Below, piece after piece: positions 17,781 through 27,600 of a stretch of DNA of 64,000 nucleotides. Within the stretch, counting starts at the first letter, position 1. Every line of letters starts with the position of its first letter. The notes beneath the pieces are model-generated. The model saw nothing but the letters and a program-made list of their open reading frames with translations. It had not been told where the DNA came from and did no database searches. The DNA is from Pseudomonas sp. Leaf58 (GTDB lineage: Bacteria > Pseudomonadota > Gammaproteobacteria > Pseudomonadales > Pseudomonadaceae). The DNA is taken from the NCBI RefSeq assembly GCF_003627215.1, contig NZ_CP032677.1:2175501-2239500 (forward strand), in the 5' to 3' direction. The position numbers were made by a program, and so were the translations under genes.

Positions 17781-19676
17781 TCAAGTGTGCGGCACCCCCC
17801 GAACACTTGCCCCACCGGCATACTCCGGCTTCAGATGCCCCTGTTCATCCAGCAGATAGGCATCCATCACCTCCCGCACCACCGGCCCTGCTACCCGGCC
17901 ACCTGCCTCACCGTTCTCGATCATCACCGCCACTACCACGCTCGGGTGGTCGGCCGGGGCAAAGCCGACGAACAAGGCGTTGTCGCGGTGCCGTTCCAGG
18001 GTCTTGTTGCGGTTGTAGCGCTCGCCCTGTTTGATCGCCACCACCTGCGCCGTGCCGCTTTTGCCGGCAATTCGGTACTGCGCACCGGCGGCGGCAGCGC
18101 GGGCGATACCCCGCGGGTCGTGCATGACCATCTGCATGCCCTGGCTAACCTGGTCCCAGGCGTGCTTGTCGTGCAGCACGATGTTGGGCATCGGGTTGGG
18201 GTCGACCGGCGCATCGCCACCCACGGTCATGGCCAGGTGCGGGCGGTGCCACACACCTTTGCTCGCCAGCAGGCTGGTGGCCTGGGCCAGCTGCAACGGG
18301 GTGACCTGCATGTAGCCCTGGCCGATACCCAGGATCAGCGTCTCACCCGGGAACCAAGCCTGGCGCCGGGTGGCGCGCTTCCATTCGGCTGACGGCATCA
18401 GCCCGGACGCTTCCTCGAACATGTCCAGCGACACCTTCTGGCCCAGGCCGAACTCGGCCATGTAGTCATGCAGGCGGTCGATGCCCAGCTTGTGCGCCAG
18501 GTCGTAGAAGTAGGTGTCGTTGGAACGCATGATGGCGGTGTACATGTCCACCCAGCCATCGCCGCTGCGGTTCCAGTTGCGGTACTTGTGTTCATAGTTG
18601 GGCAGCTCGTAGTAGCCCGGGTCGAACACCCGGCTGCCTGGGGTGATCACGCCGCTGTCGAGGCCGGCGATGGCCACTTCCGGCTTTACCGTCGAGCCGG
18701 GCGCGTACAAGCCGCGCAACACACGGTTGAACAGCGGGCGGTCGATGGAGTCGCGCAGGGCGGCGTACTGCTTGAAACTGATGCCCTTGACGAACAGGTT
18801 GGGGTCGAAGCTCGGGTTACTGACCATCGCCAGTACATCGCCATTGGCCGGGTCGAGCACTACCACCGAGCCCCGGCGCTCGCCCAGAGCCTTTTCCGCG
18901 GCCATTTGCAAGTGGGCGTCCAGGGTCAGCACGATGTCCTGGCCCGGGGTCGGGGCCTTGTGGTTGAGCACACGCATTACCCGGCCCTGGGCATTGGTCT
19001 CGACTTCCTCGTAGCCTACGTGGCCGTGCAATTGGCTTTCGTAGAAGTGCTCGATGCCAGTCTTGCCGATCGACTGGGTGCCCCGGTACTCGGTGCTGTC
19101 GAGGCGCTTGGCCTCTTTCTCGTTGATGCGCCCCACATAACCCACCGAATGGGCGAAATGCTCAGCCAGCGGGTACTCGCGGATGAACTGCGGCTCCACC
19201 TCCAGGCCCGGCAGGCGGAACTGGTTAACCGCCACCAGGGCGATCTGCTCTTCGCTCAGGCCGACCATCAGGGTTACCGGCTCGAACGGCTTGCGGCCAC
19301 GGCGCAAATCCTTGTCGAACTGCTTGCGGTCGTCTTCGCCCAGGCCCAGCACCTGCGCCAGTGTGTCGAGCACCTTGGCGGTGTCGCCGCCAGCCCGTTC
19401 GCGGGTCATGGTCAGGTCGAAGCTGGGTTTGTTGTCGGCCAGCACCACGCCGTTGCGGTCGTAGATCAGCCCGCGCTCGGGGGCGATGGGCAGTACGTGC
19501 ACGCGGTTGTTTTCCGACACGGCGGACTGCTGGTCGTGCTGCAGCACCTGCAGCACATACAGCCGCCCCACCAGCACGGCACACAGGCTGAACACCAGGG
19601 CGGCGCAGGCCAGAAGCCGGCGGTTGACCAGGTGCTTTTCCTTTTCGTGGTCCTTGAGGGGGATGGGTTGCGGCAT
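17781..19676 (-). CDS. mrdA: Penicillin-binding protein 2 (transpeptidase), stand-alone paralogue
   Basis: A protein of 631 residues with one N-terminal membrane anchor (about residues 20-40), a PBP dimerisation domain (about 60-230) and a transpeptidase domain. All three catalytic motifs are present: S328-T-V-K331, S385-N386-D, and K539-S-G-T542. PBP2 cross-links peptidoglycan for rod-shape elongation. In the usual mrdA locus the gene sits beside rodA and lipoprotein or hydrolase genes; none is here. This is probably the second PBP2 copy reported in P. putida (mrdA-II) rather than the elongasome copy. Confidence 0.93.
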   Translation of the reverse strand: MPQPIPLKDHEKEKHLVNRRLLACAALVFSLCAVLVGRLYVLQVLQHDQQSAVSENNRVHVLPIAPERGLIYDRNGVVLADNKPSFDLTMTRERAGGDTAKVLDTLAQVLGLGEDDRKQFDKDLRRGRKPFEPVTLMVGLSEEQIALVAVNQFRLPGLEVEPQFIREYPLAEHFAHSVGYVGRINEKEAKRLDSTEYRGTQSIGKTGIEHFYESQLHGHVGYEEVETNAQGRVMRVLNHKAPTPGQDIVLTLDAHLQMAAEKALGERRGSVVVLDPANGDVLAMVSNPSFDPNLFVKGISFKQYAALRDSIDRPLFNRVLRGLYAPGSTVKPEVAIAGLDSGVITPGSRVFDPGYYELPNYEHKYRNWNRSGDGWVDMYTAIMRSNDTYFYDLAHKLGIDRLHDYMAEFGLGQKVSLDMFEEASGLMPSAEWKRATRRQAWFPGETLILGIGQGYMQVTPLQLAQATSLLASKGVWHRPHLAMTVGGDAPVDPNPMPNIVLHDKHAWDQVSQGMQMVMHDPRGIARAAAAGAQYRIAGKSGTAQVVAIKQGERYNRNKTLERHRDNALFVGFAPADHPSVVVAVMIENGEAGGRVAGPVVREVMDAYLLDEQGHLKPEYAGGASVRGVPHT

Positions 19677-20149
19677 CGGCGGTTCTGTCTGCTGGTGGTG
19701 TACTGGGTGAGGGGCGCTGTGGGCGCGGGCTTGCCCGCGAAGGGGGCGCGTAGCGGGCCCGGGGGGCGGTGATGCTACGCAAGGTAGTGGGCCCTCTCAA
19801 GGCGAAGGCCTGCGGCTGCGGCAGCGAAGATGGCTGATACGCCCGCAATCAGGGCGCTCGCCAGCAAAATGAAGATTTGTTCATGACGGCAGTGCGTGGA
19901 GGCCGGCACCAGGAATGAATACGCAACTCAGAGACGGCGACTCCATCACGCCGAGGATGCGGGTCATAAGCGAGGAACAGTGCGAGATCTCGTTGCTAGC
20001 AGAGGGGCAGCCGCCGAAGGCACACAGGCGCCAGGGTATTGAGGCACTAAAGATATGTTGAGTAGATACGTCCATGCCGTCATCTAGCAGGTGCGTGGCC
20101 TGGTTGGAAGCGGCATGAACGTAAAGCTGAACGCGGGGAGTGGGGGATT
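19677..20149. other. Intergenic interval with a REP unit and the left edge of an A+T-rich insert
   Basis: A REP unit lies at about 19716-19743 (GCGCGGGCTTGCCCGCGAAG). From about 19850 rightward the G+C content falls. A small plus-strand frame at 19915-20061 (48 codons, starts 'MNTQLRDGDSITPRMRVISE') has no good ribosome binding site, and I could not assign it. It may be a relic. A hairpin GGGGATTTT-AGCTG-AAAATCCCC at 20143-20165 overlaps the stop of the next gene. Confidence 0.5.
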
Positions 20150-21469
20150 TTAGCTGAAAATCCCCAGCAGTAGGGTGGCTCCGATTACAGTGGCAGCGCC
20201 ACCGATGCGAGTCGAGATCTGAGCAAAAGGCATCAGTTGCATACGGTTGCAGGCAGACAAGATAGCGACGTCTCCAGTACCGCCTAACCCACTGTGGCAG
20301 CAGGTGACGATGGCCGACTCAACTGGGAACATTTTTAGTAGATTGCCGATGAGGAACCCTGCCGCTGTCATGGCGAGTACCACCGAGGCGCATACCATTA
20401 CGTAACCAACAGAGAAGACACTTGCAACGCTATTAAGAGGTACGTAGAGCATTCCAAGCCCGATCATTACTGGCCAGATGAAGGCAGTGGAAATGAGCTT
20501 ATAAAACTTCTTGCTACCCTTCTCTAGCTTTTCAGGTAGAGCGCGAACATATTTAAAGATTACTGCTACCAGAATCATCATCACCGGGCCTGGGATATGT
20601 ACTACTTTCTCAAGCAGGCCGCCTAAGACGAAGAACGCGCAGATGAGCAACACACCCGCTCCCATGTAGCGGAAGTCGATAGCGCTGTCATCCTCGACTT
20701 CCTCCTTGAATGCGTCATTTTCCTCTCTGGCACGAATCAGTTGGCCGTCACCATTTAGGTTTGGCTTACGAGCAGCCCAGCGAGCCAAAGTACCAGCACA
20801 GATGATTGCCACGATATTGCCTACGACTGCAGCAGGCACCAACTGTGCAACATATTGCTCCGGGGCTCCTCCGAGGATGTGCGAATACGCAAGAGACAGG
20901 GGAAGAATGCCCTCACCAATACCACCACCAATGATCGGGACAATGATGTAGAAGAAGGTGTGGTGAACGGTATAACCGAAGCTTACGCCAACAGCCAATC
21001 CCACAGCCACCGCTGCCAGGGTGCCAATTACAAGTGGAACGAACATCCGGATCATGCCTTGGACAAGAATTGTCCGGTTCATTCCTAGGATGCTTCCTAC
21101 GACAAGACTTGCAATGACAAAATAAAGGAAGTTGGCATCCTTCATTAACATCTTGGTGGCATCAATCGTGGTGCTACCGAAGAAGCCATAGTAGACCAAT
21201 ACAGAGGGGAGCAAGAGGCACAAAATCGCTCCGCCCCCTATGTCACGAAGTAGAGGCAACCGTTGACCAACCTGGCCGAGCAGCATGCCCATGGTCATAA
21301 TGACCGCTAGGCCACCAATCATTGTCTTGGGCAGATACCCCAAGTGAGCAGAGAGGAAAACGATCAAAGCGATACCGAGAAAATACGGCAGTGGGATTAC
21401 GCCAATTTCGTATTCCATGAACGCGGTAAACCGACGCCGGGTTGGCATTGCTTGAGTTACGAGGGTCAT
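20150..21469 (-). CDS. 2-hydroxycarboxylate (CitS-type citrate/malate) transporter
   Basis: A protein of 439 residues with about 11 hydrophobic segments. The two re-entrant-loop GGxG-type motifs of the 2HCT family are visible: 'IIGGGIGEGILPLSLAYS' in the first half and 'SGLGGTGDVAILSACNRM' in the second. The family moves citrate, malate or related hydroxy acids with Na+ or H+ or by exchange. Its base composition is low for the window (20521-20580 counts 23 G+C in 60), indicating recent acquisition. It is divergent from a LysR gene that has lost its 3' end. Substrate not known. Confidence 0.88.
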   Translation of the reverse strand: MTLVTQAMPTRRRFTAFMEYEIGVIPLPYFLGIALIVFLSAHLGYLPKTMIGGLAVIMTMGMLLGQVGQRLPLLRDIGGGAILCLLLPSVLVYYGFFGSTTIDATKMLMKDANFLYFVIASLVVGSILGMNRTILVQGMIRMFVPLVIGTLAAVAVGLAVGVSFGYTVHHTFFYIIVPIIGGGIGEGILPLSLAYSHILGGAPEQYVAQLVPAAVVGNIVAIICAGTLARWAARKPNLNGDGQLIRAREENDAFKEEVEDDSAIDFRYMGAGVLLICAFFVLGGLLEKVVHIPGPVMMILVAVIFKYVRALPEKLEKGSKKFYKLISTAFIWPVMIGLGMLYVPLNSVASVFSVGYVMVCASVVLAMTAAGFLIGNLLKMFPVESAIVTCCHSGLGGTGDVAILSACNRMQLMPFAQISTRIGGAATVIGATLLLGIFS

Positions 21470-21581
21470 TTTGAATTCCTCTGTTTATTTTTGTGTGAGG
21501 AGGCTTGCTGCCAGGGATCACGGCAATTTCCTATCTGAGAAAATGCTATCCTTAGCAGAATCGTAAAGAAACGGCCATTCT

Positions 21582-22318
21582 ATGCACGCTATGAACACGA
21601 ATCATGAAGTAACACCGCTACCCGATGACCTTCGGGTTTTCCTCACGGTGATTCGTGTAGGGAGCTTCTCAGGCGCAGCCCTGGAGCTTGACCAATCGCC
21701 GGCATATGTGACCAAGCGCATTAAAATTTTGGAGGAGACACTTGGGACGCGGCTTCTTCACCGCAGCCCTCGCAAAATCGCGCTCACTGATTCCGGTGTC
21801 CGAGCTCAGCAATGGGCGGTTCGTATCTTGGATAACCTTGACGAGTTTATGGGCGATTTGAGCCAGGTGCGAAAAGCCCCTAGAGGCTTATTGCACATCT
21901 GTAGCAGCTTCGGTTTTGGCCGGAATTATGTGGCTCCAGCGGTTGCTGAACTGTCGAGTGCATATCCTGACCTCGAAGTTAAGCTTGATGTGTTTGACAG
22001 GGTAGTGGATATCGTAGGTGAAGGATTTGACTTGGAGATAAGAGTTGGTGACGATATTCCAGAAAACCATATCAGTCGACTACTCGTTGCCAATAAACGA
22101 GTGATCTGTGCCACGCCGGAATATCTCGCGCAGCGAGGTACCCCGGAGAAGCTTAGTGATTTGGCAGACCATGATTGCCTGGTACTGAAGGAGAGAAACA
22201 ACCCTTACGGTGTATGGAAGCTGCTCAAGTCCCAGAAAGAAGAAACCGTTCGGGTCAATGGGCGGCTTTCCTCCAATAACGGCGAAATCGTGCTGCAGTG
22301 GGCGCTAAATCACCGGGG
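21582..22318 (+). pseudogene. LysR-family regulator, 3' end lost at a junction
   Basis: About 245 residues of a LysR protein remain. The winged helix is at residues about 12-72 ('VIRVGSFSGAALELDQSPAY', 'LGTRLLHRSPRKIALTD'), and the substrate-binding domain is readable to 'GEIVLQWALNHRG'. After about 22318 the frame runs on for 43 codons to 22448 with unrelated residues. Here the DNA becomes G+C-rich and the opposite strand encodes a VgrG piece. LysR proteins are normally about 300 residues, so the last 50-60 are missing. It probably once regulated the divergent 2HCT transporter. Start may be the ATG at 21582 or 21591. Confidence 0.85.
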
Positions 22319-22490
22319 ATTACCGCCGCCGACTTTCAAGGTGTCGTTGGCTTTAACAACGCGCAGGCGGTTACGGCCGATGGCGATGGCTTCGTCCTGG
22401 CCGATGTGTTGGTTGCGGTCCACACCAACGGTGAGCGACTGGTTGTGATTGACCTGCGTGTTTTGGTCCTTCTGGGCGTGGATGGCCGGG
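22318..22490 (-). pseudogene. VgrG C-terminal region fragment
   Basis: The minus strand reads 'HAQKDQNTQVNHNQSLTVGV' and onward 'GQDEAIAIGRNRLRVV', 'NDTLKVGG'. This is the repetitive beta-prism spike section of VgrG proteins. Only about 57 residues remain. The left side is cut at the LysR junction. The right side is joined in frame to a TssG N-terminus, giving a chimeric frame from 22627 to 22310. Confidence 0.75.
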
Positions 22491-22498
22491 TCTGGCCA

Positions 22499-22627
22499 GC
22501 GGGGTTCCAGGTCATCTCCGTGCAAGCCGTGCAGGCGCTCCAGCAACTGGAAGAAGTTGTACTGGTGCGCGTCAGCCAGCAGCTTGTCGGCTAGATCAGC
22601 GGTTGCTTGCCGGTCTGGATTGGCCAT
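22499..22627 (-). pseudogene. tssG: tssG 5' fragment (T6SS baseplate)
   Basis: About 43 residues, 'MANPDRQATADLADKLLADA' then 'HQYNFFQLLERLHGLHGDDL', match the start of TssG (VasB/ImpH), whose 'FFQLLERL' helix is typical. TssG is normally about 330 residues, and the rest is replaced by VgrG sequence. The start overlaps the end of tssF by 37 bases, as in intact T6SS operons. Confidence 0.75.
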
Positions 22628-23196
22628 GTGTAGTGCTCGTTGTTGGTGGTGTTGATCACTTCCAGTTGGTGGAAGGAATTGATGCTGGCGTACAGGGCGA
22701 AGAAGTGCGCGAGTACGCAGCCGAACAGGTACAGGTCGCCTTCACAGAGGAAGGCGCTTTGATCCAGCTTCAGCCGCGTTCGCAAACCGCGAATGGGCTG
22801 GCCCTTGATCAGCCAATCCAGAGGTTCTGTTTGAACACCCCGGATGCCATCGAGGCGCTTGCGGGTGGTGCGCGTTTGCTGGATGTCGCGCAAGGCTGCG
22901 AAGTCATAAGCGCGAATAACCGCTTTCAGCGGCTCGGCTGAGAGCAGCGACAGGTAGTTGAGCGACATGTTGGAGATCAAGGCCCACTGCAACTGGCCGT
23001 CCAGTACCGGCCGATAGGGGCGGGTCGGCGCACAGATGTTGGTGTAGGTGGCCAGGGGCGGCGTGAACTCGCAAATCACATTGATGTCATCCACGGCCAA
23101 TGCCAGCGGCAAGTCGCGGTTGGTGCAGGTCAGGTCGATGGACGCTGTTTCCAGTTCGCCGATGTAAGCGTTGGCGTCTGCGCGTACAAATGCGAT
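22591..23196 (-). pseudogene. tssF: tssF 3' fragment (T6SS baseplate)
   Basis: About 200 residues of the TssF (VasA/ImpG) C-terminus remain. Diagnostic stretches are 'SIDLTCTNRDLPLAL', 'LQWALISNMSLNYLSLL' and 'LYLFGCVLAHFFALYASINS'. Full TssF is about 600 residues. The open frame continues upstream to 23676, but that part lies antisense to tssA and is not TssF, so the break is at about 23196. Confidence 0.82.
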
Positions 23197-23199
23197 GCG

Positions 23200-24684
23200 G
23201 TGGCTGACGCCATCACCGTACAGGAAATTGCCCGGTTGCTTGCCCCCATCGACACACACAACCCTGCTGGGCTGTTTGACGTTGAGGACGAAACCTACCA
23301 GGCCATTGACCAAGAGCTGGTCAAGCTGGGCGGGCTGCAGGAGCCTTCCATCGACTGGGCGTACATCGAAGAAGCGTCCTGCCAGTACCTGGGGCAGCAG
23401 TGCAAGCACTTGCGCATTGTCGCGCACCTGAGTGCCGCTTGGTTGCGTAGCCGATGCTGGGAACGATGGGGTTTTGCCTTGGCGCTGCTGGCCGGCATGG
23501 TCGAAGGCTATTGGGAAAACGCATATCCGAAACCGGGCCCCAAGGGGTTCCTCGGTAAGCGCAAGCTGGTTGCCCTGACGCTCAACCGTTTGCTCGAGAC
23601 CTTGCCGCGTCTGGATCGCTACACGTTCAGCCCCGCTCACGCGGCGGCGGCTCAGGGCGCGCTGAAATGCCTGCAACGGCAGCGGGATGCAGCGCAGCTC
23701 GATGACGCGGTCCTGAGCGAGCTGGAGCGCCTGCTACGAACACACACGGAGCTTGCCAACGGCCTCATCGAGACCGCCACGCACACGTCTCCCGCCAAAG
23801 GCATCAAGCCTGTGCCACTGGCCGAGGTCATCGCTACGCCAATGCCCCGTGTGTCGTTAGGCAACGAGCGTGAATCACGAAGAGCGATCCTGACCATGGC
23901 CGAGCTGATCAACCAGCAGGACCCCTACGACCCTACAGGCTACCAACTGCGTCGGTTCGGCTTGTGGGCGCACATTCAGGCGGCGCCTCAAACCAAGCAA
24001 GGCAACCGCACAGAGTTGATGGCGGTGCCGCAGGATATCGCTGGGGACTATGAGGATGCCCTTGCCAGCACTGCAATTGACGCGGCCTTGCTCCAGCGGA
24101 TCGAAAAGAGCGTGACGGCTTGTCCCTTCTGGATGCGCGGCAGCTTTCTGGCCGCGAGCGCCGCCACGCGGCTGGCGATGGGCGAGGTGGCTGAGGCCAT
24201 TCGCGCTGCGACCGCACGGTTCGTGCAGCGCATGCCTGCGCTGCAGCAGTTGTGCTTCAGCGACGGCAAGGTATTTGTCGACGACCAATGTCTGGCGTGG
24301 CTCAGAGGGGCGCAAGGGCACGCCGATGCAGACGCAGCCTCCCAAGAATTCGCCACTTTGCGAGAAGCGCTGGCCAGCCAACTGGAAACCAGCGGCGTAG
24401 AGGCGGTATTGCTCAGGCTGCAGGGCATGCAAGCGGACTTCCGTAGTTTGCGTGAACGCTGCCATACCACCGTGATCGCTGCTGATCTGCTGGCCGCTCG
24501 GGGCGTGTCCTGGCTGGCCCAGGACTTGTGCGCAGGCGTTGCCCGAACGATGCAGGAAACCACCGCCAGCGCCTGGGAGCCTGAGGTGTTTCAACGCCTT
24601 CAGCAGCACGCGTGCACTGTCCATCACGGGCTGATCGGAACAAGAAACGGGAGTCACGATGAATCAACTGTGGAAGCACCTTAA
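23200..24684 (+). CDS. tssA: T6SS protein TssA (VasJ-type)
   Basis: A protein of 494 residues with a GTG start at 23200. The N-terminal ImpA-type domain (about residues 10-130) shows 'IARLLAPIDTHNPAGLFDVE' and 'HLRIVAHLSAAWL', and the C-terminal part is VasJ-like. TssA caps and primes assembly of the T6SS sheath and baseplate. It ends 26 bases inside tssM, so the two are translationally coupled. The start sits within a few bases of the tssF relic junction, and no good ribosome binding site or native promoter is visible, so expression is doubtful. It may have lost some N-terminal residues. Confidence 0.8.
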   Translation: MADAITVQEIARLLAPIDTHNPAGLFDVEDETYQAIDQELVKLGGLQEPSIDWAYIEEASCQYLGQQCKHLRIVAHLSAAWLRSRCWERWGFALALLAGMVEGYWENAYPKPGPKGFLGKRKLVALTLNRLLETLPRLDRYTFSPAHAAAAQGALKCLQRQRDAAQLDDAVLSELERLLRTHTELANGLIETATHTSPAKGIKPVPLAEVIATPMPRVSLGNERESRRAILTMAELINQQDPYDPTGYQLRRFGLWAHIQAAPQTKQGNRTELMAVPQDIAGDYEDALASTAIDAALLQRIEKSVTACPFWMRGSFLAASAATRLAMGEVAEAIRAATARFVQRMPALQQLCFSDGKVFVDDQCLAWLRGAQGHADADAASQEFATLREALASQLETSGVEAVLLRLQGMQADFRSLRERCHTTVIAADLLAARGVSWLAQDLCAGVARTMQETTASAWEPEVFQRLQQHACTVHHGLIGTRNGSHDESTVEAP

Positions 24685-27600
24685 ACGTTGGGGCTTGCCC
24701 CTGGTGACCCGTATCGGTCTGGCCATGCCGCTGCTGCTCGGGCTGGGTGCCGTACTGATGCTGGTTGCAATCTGGTGGCTTGGCCCACAATGGACCTGGC
24801 GCGAGCAGCAGCCGCTGGCTAGCGTGGCGCATCGAGGTTTGGCCAGCCTGATGCTTGTATTGATACCGCTGCTCTGCTGGCTCGTGGTGCTGCGCAGGCG
24901 TTTTCGTCGCCTGCAGGCAGAACGCAAGCAGGCGCTGGCTGCCGAGCTGGATAGCGTATTGCCCTTCGTCCAGGCACAAGAGAAAGCCCTGAACCAAGGG
25001 CTAGCTCGCTATCTGGATAACGCGGGTGGCCGACGCGCCTTGTACCGACTGCCCTGGTACTTGGTGATGGGCGACCAACAGGCCGGCAAGACCAGCTTCA
25101 TCGACCGCACCGAGCAAAATTTTTCCCTGACCCGTATCGACAAAGCACAAGCCCGAGGCCGGCCAGCACAAGCACTGGCCTACCCGATAGGCTGGTGGGT
25201 CAGCAACGACGCAGTGATCATCGACCCCCCTGGCGCTTTCATCCGTCAGGCATCGTTGGCAGGTTCACCAGCCGAGGCGTCAGACGCGTCGAAAGCACCA
25301 CCAGCAGCCTCGGCCAGGTTGTGGGACCACATGCTGGGCTGGCTGGTGCGGAACCGAAGCCAGAGAGCCCTCAACGGCCTCTTGCTGTTGGTCGATCTGC
25401 CTGCACTGCTCCAGGGTACGCCTGAACAACGCGTTGCGTTGGCGCACGTCTTGCGCACACGGTTGTATGAGGTGAGTAGTCAGTTGGGCTCGCGGCTTCC
25501 ATTGTACGTGGTGCTGACCAAGTTCGATCTGCTGGACGGTTTCGATCAGCTGTACGGCGGGCTTCCCGCCGCCACGCGGGAAAAGATACTGGGTTTCACG
25601 TTCAAGCTGGATGCGCTCGGTACGTTCGACGCCTGTCTGGCGGAATACGATGATCACTACCGTCGGTTGACCAAAGAACTGTTTGAACAGGTGGTGGACC
25701 GGCTCGACGTATTGAACGGGGCAGCACCGTGCTCGCGTCTGTTCACACTGCATGCTCAACTGATCGGCTTGCGCCCGATACTGCTGAGCTTTTTGAAAGA
25801 CGCCCTCGCCAGTGACCGTTTCACCACCCCTGCCTTGGTACGCGGCATTTACTGGTCTTCGGTCGTGCAGCAGGGCGACATGCTCAATACGTTCGTGCGT
25901 GAAGCGGCACAGCCATACAAGACTGAGTTGCCGCTGCGTGAAGGCAAGGCGCAAGGGCAGGCGCTGGTCTACTTCATCCAGCACGCCTTCAGGCGGGTCA
26001 TCTACCAGGAAGCCGGCCTTGCCGGGGACAACATCAAGGTAGCGCGCAGTAAACGTCGGTTGCTCTGGGTGGGTTCTGCAGTAGGCGGGCTGGCCTTCTG
26101 TGTCGCCATCGCCAGTTGGCAGCGCTACTTTGACATCAATAGCGCCAAGGCCGGCAACGTGCTTGCCAAGAGCAGAGAGTACAGCCATCACGAAGTGGAC
26201 CAGCGCCTGGACGCCACCGGGCGTAACCTGCTGGAGCCGCTGGACCAGATCCGCGATGCCGTGTCGGTGTTTGGCAACTACCGTGCTGCGTGGCCGGGTG
26301 TTTCCGAGCTGGGCTTGTATCAGGGCCGCGCGATCGGCCCTCGCGTCGATGAAGCCTACCTAAGCTTGCTTTCCAAGCGTTTCTTGCCGGCCTTGGCCAG
26401 TGGAGTGATCGATGCCATGGACGCCGCGCCGCCCGGCAGCGAACAGCAAATGGCTGCTCTGCGTGTTTACCGCATGCTGGAGGACCGTCAGAGCCGCCGG
26501 CCCGAGTGGGTCGAGGGCTGGATGGCCCAGCAGTGGCAACAGAAGTACCCCGGACAGGGGCAACTGCAAAGCGACCTCATGCGACACCTGAAGTATGCCT
26601 TGGCCTATGCCGATGCCGATCTTCCCCAGTACAGCCAGCGTATCGCCGAGGTGCAGCAGGTGCTGCGCAAGGTACCTTTGCCAGAGCGGGTCTATGCGAG
26701 CCTGAAACAGCAGGCAGGGGAACAGTTGCACACTGGCTTGGACCTGCGTCATCAGGTCGGGCCAGCGTTCGATGTGGTGTATCAGTCGTCTCCCGGTGCC
26801 AGGCATGGCGATGAAGTCCTGCTAGCGCCCATGCTCACCGCCAAAGGCTTCAAAGAGTTCTTCGAGCCCCGCAGCCAGCGGTTTGCGGATATGGCGATGA
26901 TCGACCAGTGGGCACTGGGCGAGCGCGGCCAGCTCGATTACTCGGATGCCGACCGGGAGGCGCTGGGTGAGCGGCTACGCAACTTGTACAGCGCCGATTT
27001 CATTGATAGTTGGCGCCGTGCCTTGACTGCCTTCTCGGTGGCTGACTTCCGCGACCTGGATCATGGGGTTGCGATCCTGCAGCAGTTGACCGGCCCAGCG
27101 GCGCCCCTGCACCGGCTATTGGACACGGTGAGGGACAATACCTCGCTTTCATCAGCCATGGTCGCTGCGGCACCCGGGGAGGCTGACGCGCTGCGACCGG
27201 TAATCAGCAAGCCTGAACAACAGCAGGCCTGGGCTATTCAGCGGGCCTTTGCCGGGCTGAGTGCCATGCTGCAGGCAACCGGTGAGAAACCCAGTTACTA
27301 CGATGAGACCCTTGGCGCCATCGAGGCCGTGCACGACTATGCCAAGGCAGTGCAGGACAGCCCCGACCGAGGCAAGGCTGCGTTACAGGCTGTGCATCAG
27401 CGGTTCTCGATGACTGGGCATGACCCGATCAGCACCCTGCAGCGCGTGGCCACTGGCTTACCGGAACCGATCAACCACCAGGTCAGGAAGGTTGCCGATC
27501 AAACAGCACAAGTGCTGAATGTCGAAGCCCTGCGTGAGTTGGAGCGACGCTGGGACGCCGAAGTGTACAGCTTCTTCCAGCAGCGCCTGGCAGGGCGCTA

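Noticed and set aside
19881..20075. Small minus-strand frame in the PBP2/2HCT gap
   Set aside because: No ribosome binding site or recognisable family. Treated as unassigned intergenic DNA.
22318..22448. Last 43 codons of the LysR frame as genuine C-terminus
   Set aside because: They have no LysR character, and the opposite strand encodes VgrG-like sequence with a different base composition.
22591..23676. A 361-codon minus-strand frame read as one protein
   Set aside because: Only the 3' part (to about 23196) resembles TssF. The rest is antisense to tssA, so it is not one gene.
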